Positions 1 through 8,010 of a DNA stretch of 64,000 bases are shown piece after piece. How positions within the stretch are numbered: position 1 is the stretch's first letter; each line of letters starts with the position of its first letter. Origin of the DNA: an uncultured Bacteroidales bacterium (GTDB taxonomy: Bacteria; Bacteroidota; Bacteroidia; Bacteroidales; Paludibacteraceae); assembly GCA_903911085.1 (NCBI GenBank), contig CAIWCC010000040.1, positions 1 to 64,000 of the forward strand, given 5' to 3'. The notes beneath the pieces are model-generated. The model did not search any database. It had not been told where the DNA came from and saw only the letters and a program-made list of their open reading frames with translations. The position numbers were made by a program, and so were the translations under genes.

Positions 1-66
1 CGGGACGAAATTATGGTAGAAAATATGCAAATACAAAATCTAAGCCCCATCGGGGCGAAATTATCT
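1..66. repeat. REP-like intergenic repeat at window edge
   Basis: Two copies of a CGGGRCGAAATTAT motif start at 1 and 51, exactly 50 bp apart. The second forms a perfect GCCCC-ATC-GGGGC hairpin (44-56). Similar GGGGCGAAATTATGGTAGAAA-type intergenic repeats are familiar from other Bacteroidetes genomes (recollection, not a search). The array probably continues to the left of the window, and the copy lies immediately downstream of a truncated gene. Confidence 0.6.
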
Positions 67-90
67 CAATGCATTATTGGAAGCGGTTTT

Positions 91-626
91 TTATATGTAA
101 AATAAAAAGTTTATCGGACAACAATAATTTTTTTTCTTGTCTTTTTTATCCATAGAATGGCAATTTCCTTTACCAGTAGCTAACAGTTTTGATACAAACA
201 TTTTTGTCCAGTCCTTTTCGCCCCACATATCATCGAAATCGTAAGTGTAGGGAGTATGATAAAATGTATATGTAGAATCAATGACAATAGGTATAGTATC
301 TGTAAGTACTTTATAAATTGCAGAATGTTTTACTACATTTTTTTCGTCAGATCCAGTATAATCAATTGGCTTATTTGTAGCTACAATCTTTATTGTTCTT
401 ATAAGTGCATCAATCTCTTTATTACTTAAACGATAGTCTAGTTGTTCTTCAAAATATGCATTTTCTGCAGAGAAAATAGCATTTCTGAAATTCAAAAGTT
501 TAGTCTCTGCTAACATACTATCGATTGTTTCAAAAGATTGTTCGTAAAATTTATTTGGTTTCTGAGCACTTAATGAACAACAGATAAAAAGAAGGAAAAG
601 TATGAAATTACTTTTAAATATCTCAT
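91..626 (-). pseudogene. Truncated, frameshifted transglutaminase-like gene copy
   Basis: This is a broken third copy of the secreted transglutaminase-like family seen at 2115-3203 and 4660-5922. An in-frame stretch from 516 leftward matches the 2115-3203 protein well as far as the Cys-containing GKGNCHSM motif. It then switches abruptly to an unrelated Lys-rich tail ending at 91, so the catalytic His region and C-terminal helical part are missing. Upstream, the coding frame continues through SAQKPNKFYEQ and a signal-peptide-like LFLLFICC segment. The only sensible ATG (626-624) is in a different frame, implying an indel near the start. It is last in the operon and abuts the repeat at 1-66, which may mark the truncating event. 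A short internal start (516) could still give a 141-aa product, but it would lack a signal peptide. Confidence 0.75.
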
Positions 627-685
627 GTTTATATTATTAGAATGTAAATTTGATTGGTAAATAGATCATTAGACTGAATACGCTT

Positions 686-1171
686 TTATTTAGACATTAA
701 CAAGTAACCAGTTTCATCATCTATTACAGTAAGAATCCTCCATTCAAATAATTTTTGAATTATAACTGTACGTTCTTCATCTGTAATACCATCTTTCAAA
801 ACATTCCCATTAAAGTATATCTTAATGAAATGTTCAAGTCCTTTCTTTGCATTTAAGTTCACGCTACGAATCAAAGGTACTTTAACTAATCCCCACCTAA
901 CTAAATCGGCATCTCCAATATCAATTGAGGAATTGTGCTCTATATATTGTATAATCATTTTTTTATAATCAGTCTTACTCATCTTTTTTTCTTGATTAAA
1001 GTAATAGAATAAATCAGAATTTTCAACAACAACTTTTCCTCTAAACTCGCTTGACTTGATTTTAATGGTTATAAAATAAGTATGCCCATCCACATGATCA
1101 AGAAGTTTATCATAAAAAGTCGGATTATTATGTACACAAAAAAATAATAGTATTGTCAATATTAAATTCAT
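686..1171 (-). CDS. Small secreted protein, candidate immunity protein
   Basis: This 161-aa protein starts with a short hydrophobic export-like segment (MNLILTILLFFCV) and is otherwise soluble and Lys/Asp/Ile-rich. I do not recognise a named domain. It lies 8 bp downstream of the Rhs-tail protein with a HELLGH tip (1180-2118), the position immunity genes usually occupy behind polymorphic toxins. A periplasmic location would fit protection against a secreted peptidase-like tip, but that is inference from position and signal peptide only. The equivalent position after the other Rhs-tail gene is held by an unrelated 160-aa protein (3232-3714), as expected if immunity genes co-vary with toxin tips. 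Confidence 0.6.
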   Translation of the reverse strand: MNLILTILLFFCVHNNPTFYDKLLDHVDGHTYFITIKIKSSEFRGKVVVENSDLFYYFNQEKKMSKTDYKKMIIQYIEHNSSIDIGDADLVRWGLVKVPLIRSVNLNAKKGLEHFIKIYFNGNVLKDGITDEERTVIIQKLFEWRILTVIDDETGYLLMSK

Positions 1172-1179
1172 AGTATTAT

Positions 1180-2118
1180 TTATTTCTTAGTATGTGTATC
1201 TTTTAATAATTCTGCAGGAATATCTTTTCCTCCATATGTGGTTTTTTTTGCGTCCCCAGCTGCTGCACCAGCTATATTTCCAATATTTACGGCATTTACT
1301 TCTTTCATTTCAATTCCATTTAATGTTTCTGCAATAACAGTTTTGCCTTGATCTTTATCCCAACCATGACCTAAAAGCTCGTGTGCTAATGCAGCTCTGG
1401 GTGTCCGAACTCTACCATTAGTATCAGTTTTTTTATCTGGATCATATTCTGTTTTTGAACCAGTAGGAGTATGTGATTCAATTTTACTTTTTGAACCACT
1501 ATTTGTATTATTACCTTCAGCATTAGTTGGCATTTCTATAGTATGAATTTGCTTACTATCTTGAAGTGTTGTAATTCTATCTGATAATTCTGAATTATCT
1601 TTCGAAAGTTGGGTTATATCTCCTTGCACCTTTGTTACATAGTCATTTTTTCCTGTAAATGGTTTCCCATCTGTTCCATATAATGAACCATTTTTATATT
1701 GTACCTTTTGTTGAGAGGTACTCCCATCTTGATTTGTAATATTAAATGCTATACATATTTCTCTTCCATCAGGATCAATAAATTTCACCGGGTTATTTTT
1801 ACAATACACATACGGACTATAATTTGGATATTTTTCAGCTAAAGGGTCAACACTATACCAAATACTTGAACGGTCGGACAAATAATTGTTCTTTGTGGTA
1901 TCTTCCTCTAAAAGCTGAATCACTTTGTTAGTTCGTGTATTTAACTTGACTGTGCCGATTTGCACAACTTCATCGTTAGTAAAGAACTCCTTGTATTTGC
2001 CTTTACTCAACGTAAGCGGTTCCTTGTTGAAACCATATTTTTTGAAAATTGCTTGTGCATGGGCTACACTAACACATGTAGCAAGAATAATGCTTAGGGT
2101 TAGAATTAATCGTTTCAT
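1180..2118 (-). CDS. Short secreted Rhs-tail protein with HELLGH peptidase-like tip
   Basis: 312 aa. Residues 1-22 are a signal peptide ending AHAQ. Residues about 23-118 match the final piece of Rhs/YD-repeat proteins (SVDPLAEKYPNYSPY, then the DPDGR junction), but the long YD-repeat shell is absent. The C-terminal part is variable: a charged linker, then TPRAALAHELLGHGWD. H246, E247 and H251 form an HExxxH motif with the spacing of M49 dipeptidyl-peptidase III rather than classical HExxH. E273 in MKEVNAVN is a plausible third metal ligand. This is the layout of a polymorphic toxin with a metallopeptidase-like tip. The start overlaps the upstream gene by ATGA, implying translational coupling. 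The Rhs remnant is near-identical to that of 3711-4640. The toxic function is inferred, not shown. Confidence 0.75.
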   Translation of the reverse strand: MKRLILTLSIILATCVSVAHAQAIFKKYGFNKEPLTLSKGKYKEFFTNDEVVQIGTVKLNTRTNKVIQLLEEDTTKNNYLSDRSSIWYSVDPLAEKYPNYSPYVYCKNNPVKFIDPDGREICIAFNITNQDGSTSQQKVQYKNGSLYGTDGKPFTGKNDYVTKVQGDITQLSKDNSELSDRITTLQDSKQIHTIEMPTNAEGNNTNSGSKSKIESHTPTGSKTEYDPDKKTDTNGRVRTPRAALAHELLGHGWDKDQGKTVIAETLNGIEMKEVNAVNIGNIAGAAAGDAKKTTYGGKDIPAELLKDTHTKK

Positions 2119-3203
2119 ATTTTCTTTTTACTTACCGAAACATTAGTGTTATTGTATTTATTTGGATCGTTTTTGAGTATTCCCATCCACCTCATGTACA
2201 TTTCTTCGGGCATACGCCTATAGCCTAACTGGTGAAGTCTTACATAGATTTGCTCCATATCTGCGAACATTTCTTTTATTGAATTGTCGGTAAACAGCTC
2301 TTGTGGAGTTTTCACGTTTTTGGCTTTCATTTGCTGCTGTATGTAATATTTCTGTGCTTCGGCTTTGGTAAGCATGGCATTTACGTTAAGCGGGTGATAC
2401 TTTAGAGTAGTATTACAGCACTTCACTACAAAGTCTGGGTTCTCTTTTCCAAACTTGCGTTGATAGCCTTGCGCCAAATCCAATAGACAGTTTGCAACAC
2501 ATTGTTTCGTGTTTAATGTATCCATGTACAAGCCATTACGGACAGCATCAACAGTAACATAACCCGAAGCGATAATCCACGCATCAATGGGAAAAGTTCC
2601 GCTTGTCAGCTCGGTATTATACCAACCCATCTTTTGTGAATAGGTTTTAATGTAGATATGATTTGGAGCTAAAGCCAAATATGCTGGAATGCCTAACTCG
2701 TCAGCTAAAATCTTGTATAGATATGGCATAGAATGGCAATTACCTTTTCCTGTAGTTAACAACTTCGAAACAAATATTTTTGTCCAATCTTTTTCGCCCC
2801 ACATATCATCGAAATCGTAAGTGTAAGGCATGTGTTTGAAAACATAAGTCGAATCAATAACAATAGGTACTGTGTCAGTTAGCACCTTAAAAAGTGCAGC
2901 ATGTTTTAATACAATATCTTTATCCGAGCCAATGTAAGTTGTTTGTTCTGTAGAAGAAATAACTTTCGTGAAACCCGCAAGGGCTTCAACGATTTGATTA
3001 ATATGCTTGAAGTCTAAATCTTTACCAATATATGCACTTTCCGTTTTTAAAACGGCTTCTTTGAAACTTAAAGGAATCTGTCCAACTAGCATACCGTCAA
3101 TTCTATTGTACACTTTTTGATAAACTGAAATATGATCTTGTGAATACACTATACAAATTGAATATAGAGTAAAACACATGAATAATAACATTTTTTTCTT
3201 CAT
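2115..3203 (-). CDS. Secreted transglutaminase-like protein
   Basis: 362 aa from the ATG at 3203, chosen because MKKKMLLFMCFTLYSICIVYSQ is a clear signal peptide; an ORF start at 3305 would overlap the previous gene and add an unlikely extension. The central region has a transglutaminase/protease-like arrangement: a Cys in GKGNCHSMPYLYKILADELG, then His in APNHIYIK, then the polar WYNTELTSG. This resembles the Cys-His-polar triad of the superfamily. The C-terminal 120 residues look helical, TPR-like (YHPLNVNAMLTKAEA). A homologue with the same plan sits at 4660-5922 and a broken copy at 91-626. Its role beside Rhs-tail toxins is unknown; peptide processing, cross-linking or maturation of the neighbouring secreted proteins are possibilities. 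Confidence 0.8.
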   Translation of the reverse strand: MKKKMLLFMCFTLYSICIVYSQDHISVYQKVYNRIDGMLVGQIPLSFKEAVLKTESAYIGKDLDFKHINQIVEALAGFTKVISSTEQTTYIGSDKDIVLKHAALFKVLTDTVPIVIDSTYVFKHMPYTYDFDDMWGEKDWTKIFVSKLLTTGKGNCHSMPYLYKILADELGIPAYLALAPNHIYIKTYSQKMGWYNTELTSGTFPIDAWIIASGYVTVDAVRNGLYMDTLNTKQCVANCLLDLAQGYQRKFGKENPDFVVKCCNTTLKYHPLNVNAMLTKAEAQKYYIQQQMKAKNVKTPQELFTDNSIKEMFADMEQIYVRLHQLGYRRMPEEMYMRWMGILKNDPNKYNNTNVSVSKKKI

Positions 3204-3231
3204 AAATCTACTATTAAAATGTGAATTGGGT

Positions 3232-3714
3232 TTAGAAATAATAAACATTAAATCCCCTATCATCGTAAATATCAAGCAAAATATCTTTATCGTTTTCAAA
3301 ATCAAAAAATATTTGCAATTTCATATTTATACATGGATCTTTGGCTAACTCAAAATTAAAATGCAACAACAGAATTTGTCTAAAGAATGAAACATTTAGT
3401 TTTGAATCTTCAATAAATATAACGCCCGGTGTAGCCCCATTTTTATATTGTTTGCTTGAGATAATACTGTCAAAATCATATTTCTTATTTATAACATCAA
3501 GTATTCTATTCTCATCATCCCAGAAAATTATTTTAAAGACAATTTTTCGAAATTCAAACTCAGATATTTTATGAACAATAAAATCTATTTTTTTATTCAT
3601 AGATATATTCTCGAGATCAAAATTGCTTCTTACTATATTTCGACCTCCCTTTTGCTTTAATAATTTATTAAATTTGGAGTCGAAATTATTATGACTAATA
3701 TTTAATGTTTTCAT
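3232..3714 (-). CDS. Cytoplasmic candidate immunity protein for the 3711-4640 tip
   Basis: 160 aa with no signal peptide or membrane segment. Its start codon overlaps the stop of the Rhs-tail gene (ATGA, 3711-3714), so the pair is almost certainly co-translated. The sequence is rich in Phe, Ile, Asp and Lys and I recognise no family. Position, size and tight coupling to a toxin-tip gene are the only evidence for an immunity role. The lack of a signal peptide suggests it would act in the cytoplasm, matching a tip that resembles cytoplasm-acting nuclease toxins. Confidence 0.65.
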   Translation of the reverse strand: MKTLNISHNNFDSKFNKLLKQKGGRNIVRSNFDLENISMNKKIDFIVHKISEFEFRKIVFKIIFWDDENRILDVINKKYDFDSIISSKQYKNGATPGVIFIEDSKLNVSFFRQILLLHFNFELAKDPCINMKLQIFFDFENDKDILLDIYDDRGFNVYYF

Positions 3715-4640
3715 TTTTTTATTATTTTGAGATTTTCATCAGCAGTTCCAACTCTATTTAATCGACCATTCTTTTCTTCAAAAACTTTCCACGAGCCACC
3801 ATTATGACTATCAACATCTTTAGAATAGTATTTTCCATCATATTCGTATACTTTTTGTCCATGTTGATATCCATATTTTTTTGTTTGTTTAAATCCATCA
3901 GGAGTGTTGTCTTTGTTTTTTTCTGAAGAATTTTTCTGTTCTGAAGAATTCTTAGTTTTTTCGGTTTTTTTATCGTGATCATTTTGAGGCATGTTCGGCA
4001 TAGCCGTACTTGCAGTTGCTTGACTATTTTCGTTAGTCTTTGATTCTTTGTTCTTTGATTTGTCTGAAAAGGCATCTAAAGAGCTTTTGAAATTTTCATA
4101 TTGAGCAAGCTGTGTGGAAATTGCAACAATTGCTATAACTCCAAGTTTCGCTTTGACATCATCTTTTATCTGAATTATGCCATCAGCGTTCTTATAAAGA
4201 ATAGCTCCTGTTGTAATTACACCGGTAGCTAATAAACTATATTCTAAAACTGCTGCTGCGCCAGCAAGAACTAATTCTGGACCTCTACCGTCAGGATCAA
4301 TATATTTAATGGGATTATTGTTGCAATAAACATACGGACTATAATTTGGATATTTTTCAGCTAAAGGGTCAACACTATACCAAATACTTGAACGGTCGGA
4401 CAAATAATTGTTCTTTGTGGTATCTTCCTCTAAAAGCTGAATTACTTTGTTAGTTCGTGTATTAAACTTGACAGTCCCGATTTGGACTACCTCATCGTTA
4501 GTAAAAAATTCGTTGTACTTTCCTTTACTTAGAGTTAGTGGTGCTTTCTTGAAACCGTACTTGCGAAAAATTGCTTGCGCGTGTGTTACACCAACACATG
4601 TAGCAAAAATAATGCTTAGGGTTAAAATTGTTTTTCTCAT
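3711..4640 (-). CDS. Short secreted Rhs-tail protein with Ntox21-like tip
   Basis: 309 aa. It has a signal peptide ending THAQ, then the same 95-residue Rhs-tail segment as 1180-2118 up to DPDGR. After that junction it diverges completely: a hydrophobic Ala/Leu-rich stretch (about 125-170), a low-complexity Lys/Asn/Ser linker, and a compact C-terminal domain from about residue 257. Key residues of that domain are GQKVYEYDGKYYSKDVDSHN followed by GGSWKV and RVGTAD. The HNGG-WK pattern resembles the Novel toxin 21 (Ntox21) tips of CdiA and other polymorphic toxins; this assignment is from memory and tentative. It lies 19 bp downstream of a transglutaminase-like gene and overlaps the following candidate immunity gene by 4 bp. 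Confidence 0.75.
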   Translation of the reverse strand: MRKTILTLSIIFATCVGVTHAQAIFRKYGFKKAPLTLSKGKYNEFFTNDEVVQIGTVKFNTRTNKVIQLLEEDTTKNNYLSDRSSIWYSVDPLAEKYPNYSPYVYCNNNPIKYIDPDGRGPELVLAGAAAVLEYSLLATGVITTGAILYKNADGIIQIKDDVKAKLGVIAIVAISTQLAQYENFKSSLDAFSDKSKNKESKTNENSQATASTAMPNMPQNDHDKKTEKTKNSSEQKNSSEKNKDNTPDGFKQTKKYGYQHGQKVYEYDGKYYSKDVDSHNGGSWKVFEEKNGRLNRVGTADENLKIIKK

Positions 4641-4659
4641 ATTTGTTTGATTTTAATTG

Positions 4660-5922
4660 TTATTTCGTTATGTGTATAAGTAGCATTTTATTTAATCTTT
4701 CTTCTTGGTCTCGTTTTTCTTTCTCGGCTGATTTCAGCCATTGTTGATAGACTTCTTTGGGCATTTTACGATAACCTGTCTGGTCTATTCTATCATAAAT
4801 CTTATTTCGCATTTGATAAAGTCGATACACCTTGGGATAATTAGTTTGCATCTGTTCCAATGGCGGTCTTTGAATTTGGTCTATAACATACTTGAAATGT
4901 GCCGTATAATAATTGCTTCGTATGCTCAATGCCTGAAAGTTGTTCGGGTCGAATTTCATTACGCTGTCGTTGCATTGGAGGGCAAATGTAGTATATCCGA
5001 TATTGTCGAGATAATTGCTTGTCAGGTCATTCAAAGTCATGGCAATAGTTTGTTTCTTAGTGAGCGGCTCCATATAGAGGTGATTTTTCAATGCTTCGGA
5101 AGTAACGTAACCTGAACCGAGAATAAAAGCATCGGAAGTAATGCGTCCGTTAGTAAGTTCCAGATTATAATACGTTCCACTTTTATCTTTAATCTTGACA
5201 AACATATGCGAAGGCGCAAGCGATAGCTGCGCCGGTGTATTGGTTTCTTCTGCTAATATGAGGTAGAGTAATGGAAGAGAATGACATTGTCCGCTATGAG
5301 TTGAAAGCAGTTTGGACACAAATTGTTTCGTTGAGTTTTCATCTCCTTTCGGGTCGTTGAAGTCGTAACGCATTGGATATGAAGTTATGGGAGCTTCCTG
5401 ACCTGGAAACTTAATTTTCATTGTGTCTGCCATTACTCTGAAAATCATCATGTTTCGGGTTAATGGGTCAGACCAGTTATATCCATCTTGCGCTGCTTTG
5501 AGTTTTGCAATTGTAATTAGATTTTGTATCGCTTTGTTGTATTTTGAGTATTCCAATTTGCCATTGAAATATGCGTTTTCCACTGCAAATACGGCATCTT
5601 TGAGATTGGCGGGTTTTGTCCCGTTAAGCATGGAAAACAATAAATTAGCCGTTTTTCGGTATGCGACAGTTGTTTTTGGGTCAGGTTCGGGTAAATCAAA
5701 ATGATAGGTTCGTTTTTTTGTGTTGTTGCGGTTTATAGTTCTATTAAATTCCTCCATTCCCCGTTGTCGGTTTCTTAAACTTTGGTCAACTCCCGAATTG
5801 ATTTGGGGTTGGTTGTAATTGTTCGTTTTGAGAGTCTGGTCAAAATTGAATTGAGCCATCAATTCTGTGTTACAGAACATTGTCAGTAAGAAGAGAATGT
5901 AAATCTGAACTCTTTTTTTCAT
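4660..5922 (-). CDS. Secreted transglutaminase-like protein, operon leader
   Basis: 420 aa from the ATG at 5922; the preceding in-frame Lys/Arg-rich stretch from 6000 would bury the signal peptide (MKKRVQIYILFLLTMFCNTELMAQ) and is rejected. After a Gln/Asn-rich region comes the transglutaminase-like core with Cys in SGQCHSLPLLYLILAEE, His in APSHMFVK, and polar YNLELTNG. A helical TPR-like tail follows (FDPNNFQALSIRSNYY). It is the most complete of three family members in this operon. A TATATTTG -7-like element lies on the minus strand at 6122-6115, about 190 bp upstream of the start. The substrate and partner are unknown; the fixed order of transglutaminase-like, Rhs-tail and small gene in two modules suggests a functional link. 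Confidence 0.8.
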   Translation of the reverse strand: MKKRVQIYILFLLTMFCNTELMAQFNFDQTLKTNNYNQPQINSGVDQSLRNRQRGMEEFNRTINRNNTKKRTYHFDLPEPDPKTTVAYRKTANLLFSMLNGTKPANLKDAVFAVENAYFNGKLEYSKYNKAIQNLITIAKLKAAQDGYNWSDPLTRNMMIFRVMADTMKIKFPGQEAPITSYPMRYDFNDPKGDENSTKQFVSKLLSTHSGQCHSLPLLYLILAEETNTPAQLSLAPSHMFVKIKDKSGTYYNLELTNGRITSDAFILGSGYVTSEALKNHLYMEPLTKKQTIAMTLNDLTSNYLDNIGYTTFALQCNDSVMKFDPNNFQALSIRSNYYTAHFKYVIDQIQRPPLEQMQTNYPKVYRLYQMRNKIYDRIDQTGYRKMPKEVYQQWLKSAEKEKRDQEERLNKMLLIHITK

Positions 5923-6114
5923 CGTTTTTCTGTTGTCTTTTTCTGTTCTCGATTCGTTTACGCTTCGCTTTTCTTTTTTTTTGGGGCTTGCTGCCAACAC
6001 AAAAATAATAGCATCTCCATAAGTTATTGCACATACATCCGCATTAGTTCAGTTTTTTATAGTACTTACCGTCTGTATATCGAAATATGTGTAGTCACAT
6101 TTTTTATTGCAGCG

Positions 6115-6122
6115 CAAATATA
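6115..6122 (-). promoter_or_regulatory. Candidate -7 element for the toxin-array operon
   Basis: The minus strand reads TATATTTG here, matching the Bacteroidetes TAnnTTTG -7 consensus. It is upstream of the first gene of the minus-strand operon that runs from 5922 to 91. No clear -33 element was identified. Confidence 0.45.
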
Positions 6123-6145
6123 AACTTTTTTAATGGACAATACCC

Positions 6146-6176
6146 TTCTCCCCCTCGTTTGCAAACGAGAATGAGA
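6146..6176. repeat. Palindromic element CTCGTTTGCAAACGAG
   Basis: A perfect 16-bp palindrome (6154-6169) with outer complementary TTCTC and GAGAA arms lies just downstream of the serpin stop codon. A degenerate relative (TCGTTTGTAAACGA, 7416-7429) lies just upstream of the same gene. It may be a terminator stem or a small REP-like repeat. Confidence 0.5.
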
Positions 6177-6199
6177 AAAATAATTCTATGCATTTATTA

Positions 6200-7381
6200 T
6201 CATTTTACGTATCTCCCCATAAAAATAATACTTTTTGTTTGAGTGTCAATAATCATAAACATAAAGGGATGATTCGCATTAAAGACTTTAGGTTTTGGTG
6301 CATGTTCATCGTAAGGCATTAAGCCATCAGGGCAACCTATTGCGGTTGCAGCTGCAGCTTCAGTCTTTTCCTCATTGATTTCAATAAAAGTTTTATGAAT
6401 TACATTATCTATTTTCAATCTGGAAGAGGTTGAAATACCAGAAAAGTCTGCACCAAATGTAAATGCTTTACCTAAACCAAGCTTACTCAGTGGTTTGTTT
6501 AATGAATAGCTTGCTTCAAGCTTAAACTTAGGCATTGTTAATTCAACCAAAGTAGAAGTTGCGCGTTTAAGTATTGAATCGAGAATCAATTTATTCATAC
6601 TTGCATCAATTGAAGAAATTCCATATCTTTTTTTGGGTAAAATCACACAGAACGATTTGTCTTTTCCTTCATAATCTTTAGATATAAATTGGAAGTCCGC
6701 ATTCTCATAATAATTAGAATATTCGTTTTCATGCATAAAATCAATTTTTACAGTATCATTATTCACTCCATAGAAATCATTCTTTTTTGTTTCGCTTTTT
6801 TCAAACTGTCTGTCCCATTTATTAATGAAATAAATGGTATTTATTAGGACTAACTTTGTAGAAACTGTTATCTGATCGGGAGAAATCAAATTTTTGATTA
6901 GATTATTTGTCTTTTGGGCTGCCCAATTGTTGATGTTGGTCGTTGACTTCAATTTATCTACGAAATTTACATGAAATGCATCGGCAAAATAATTGGTTTG
7001 AATCTTGTTTTGAAAGTCGTTTTCTATTTTGTAATTATTCTGTATCCAAACGGAATTTGATACATTCAACTGATTTCTAGTATTCTTGAAGCTTCTCAAA
7101 CTTTGAATAAAACCACCAGCATCCTTTTCATTTATATTAGAATTGATATGTAATACTTTATCAAAATCTGTCTTTGTATCTGATTTAGCACCTTCTCTGA
7201 CTAATAGTAATGCAACATCAATACTAAAAGGAGAAAAGAATAAATTTTCATTATCCGATTTCAATTGTTTATACAAATCAAATGAGAAACTATTTAACGA
7301 ACCAGCCATTTCAGTCTGCTGAGCTATAATGCTATTCGTTAAAATAAAAGTTAGAGTGAGTATTAAAATACTATATTTCAT
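6200..7381 (-). CDS. Secreted serpin with inhibitory-type hinge
   Basis: 393 aa. MKYSILILTLTFILTNSIIAQ is a signal peptide, followed by a full serpin domain: SFSFDLYKQLKSDNENLFFSPFS near the N-terminus and NANHPFMFMIIDTQTKSIIFMGR at the C-terminus. The reactive-centre hinge EINEEKTEAAAATA closely matches the inhibitory consensus. The P15 Gly is replaced by Lys, but the small-residue P12-P8 run that permits loop insertion is kept. The loop after the hinge (IGCPDGLMPYDEHAPKP) is longer than in human alpha-1-antitrypsin, so P1 cannot be assigned safely. Such serpins could protect a surface-exposed enzyme set from exogenous proteases (inference). A TACTTTTG -7-like element lies at 7529-7522 on the same strand. 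Confidence 0.92.
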   Translation of the reverse strand: MKYSILILTLTFILTNSIIAQQTEMAGSLNSFSFDLYKQLKSDNENLFFSPFSIDVALLLVREGAKSDTKTDFDKVLHINSNINEKDAGGFIQSLRSFKNTRNQLNVSNSVWIQNNYKIENDFQNKIQTNYFADAFHVNFVDKLKSTTNINNWAAQKTNNLIKNLISPDQITVSTKLVLINTIYFINKWDRQFEKSETKKNDFYGVNNDTVKIDFMHENEYSNYYENADFQFISKDYEGKDKSFCVILPKKRYGISSIDASMNKLILDSILKRATSTLVELTMPKFKLEASYSLNKPLSKLGLGKAFTFGADFSGISTSSRLKIDNVIHKTFIEINEEKTEAAAATAIGCPDGLMPYDEHAPKPKVFNANHPFMFMIIDTQTKSIIFMGRYVK

Positions 7382-7415
7382 ATTTTTCTATTTTGTGTTT
7401 TATTCTTTCTACTCC

Positions 7416-7429
7416 TCGTTTGTAAACGA
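7416..7429. repeat. Degenerate copy of the palindromic element
   Basis: TCGTTTGTAAACGA is one mismatch from the core of the 6154-6169 palindrome. The two copies bracket the serpin gene. Confidence 0.4.
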
Positions 7430-7521
7430 AGTGGAGAGTGGGCTAACATAGTGCAAAGCATCTTGTTCTACTATTATATAACCTGTAATCATGATAGCAT
7501 TACTAATTGTCTTTAACCTTG

Positions 7522-7529
7522 CAAAAGTA
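7522..7529 (-). promoter_or_regulatory. Candidate -7 element for the serpin gene
   Basis: TACTTTTG on the minus strand fits TAnnTTTG and lies about 140 bp upstream of the serpin ATG. Confidence 0.35.
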
Positions 7530-7653
7530 ATCTTTTTTGTTGGATAATTAATTCTATCCGTGTAAATCAACATAATCGGCCTTAAAAGCGTTGCATTACT
7601 ATATTGTAATGTACTGAGATTTTATTTATAACCTTTTTGTAAACAGAAAAAAA

Positions 7654-8010
7654 ATGAAAATAGAAATTAAAACCGTAGATGAATACATTTCAGGTTTCAC
7701 TAAAGAAATTCAATCGAAAATGCAAATTATTCGTCAAACCATTATCGACAATGCACCTGAAGCAATAGAAAGCATCTCTTATGGTATGCCAGCTTATAAA
7801 ACAAATAATAAACCTTTGGTATATTTTGCTGGTTATGCGAAACATATTGGATTTTATGCTACTCCAACAGGTCACGAAAAATTTCAGCAACAACTTTCAA
7901 TTTACAAACAGGGAAAAGGATCGGTTCAGTTTCCGCATAACCAACCGTTACCAGTTGACTTGATTGCTGAAATAGTGAAGTTTAGAGTGCAAAAGAACAA
8001 TCAAAAATGA
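7654..8010 (+). CDS. DUF1801 domain protein
   Basis: 118 aa, cytoplasmic. The whole length matches the DUF1801 (YdhG-like) family. Recognisable blocks are VDEYISGFTKEIQ at the N-terminus, EAIESISYGMPAYK in the middle, and YFAGYAKHIGFYATPTGHEKF followed by KGSVQFPHNQPLPVDLI near the C-terminus. The family is small and widespread and its biochemical role is not established. It is a stand-alone gene facing away from the serpin, with its own AT-rich leader; nothing in the neighbourhood hints at a specific role. Confidence 0.88.
   Translation: MKIEIKTVDEYISGFTKEIQSKMQIIRQTIIDNAPEAIESISYGMPAYKTNNKPLVYFAGYAKHIGFYATPTGHEKFQQQLSIYKQGKGSVQFPHNQPLPVDLIAEIVKFRVQKNNQK

Noticed and set aside
1-66. Start of a CRISPR array
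   Set aside because: Only two imperfect 14-bp repeats 50 bp apart with an internal GCCCC-GGGGC hairpin; no cas genes and no regular spacers are visible.
1925-2146. Plus-strand ORF opposite the Rhs-tail gene
   Set aside because: It is antisense to a clear signal-peptide protein, and a similar shadow ORF appears at the same place opposite the paralogue (4447-4650), as expected from shared DNA rather than a gene.
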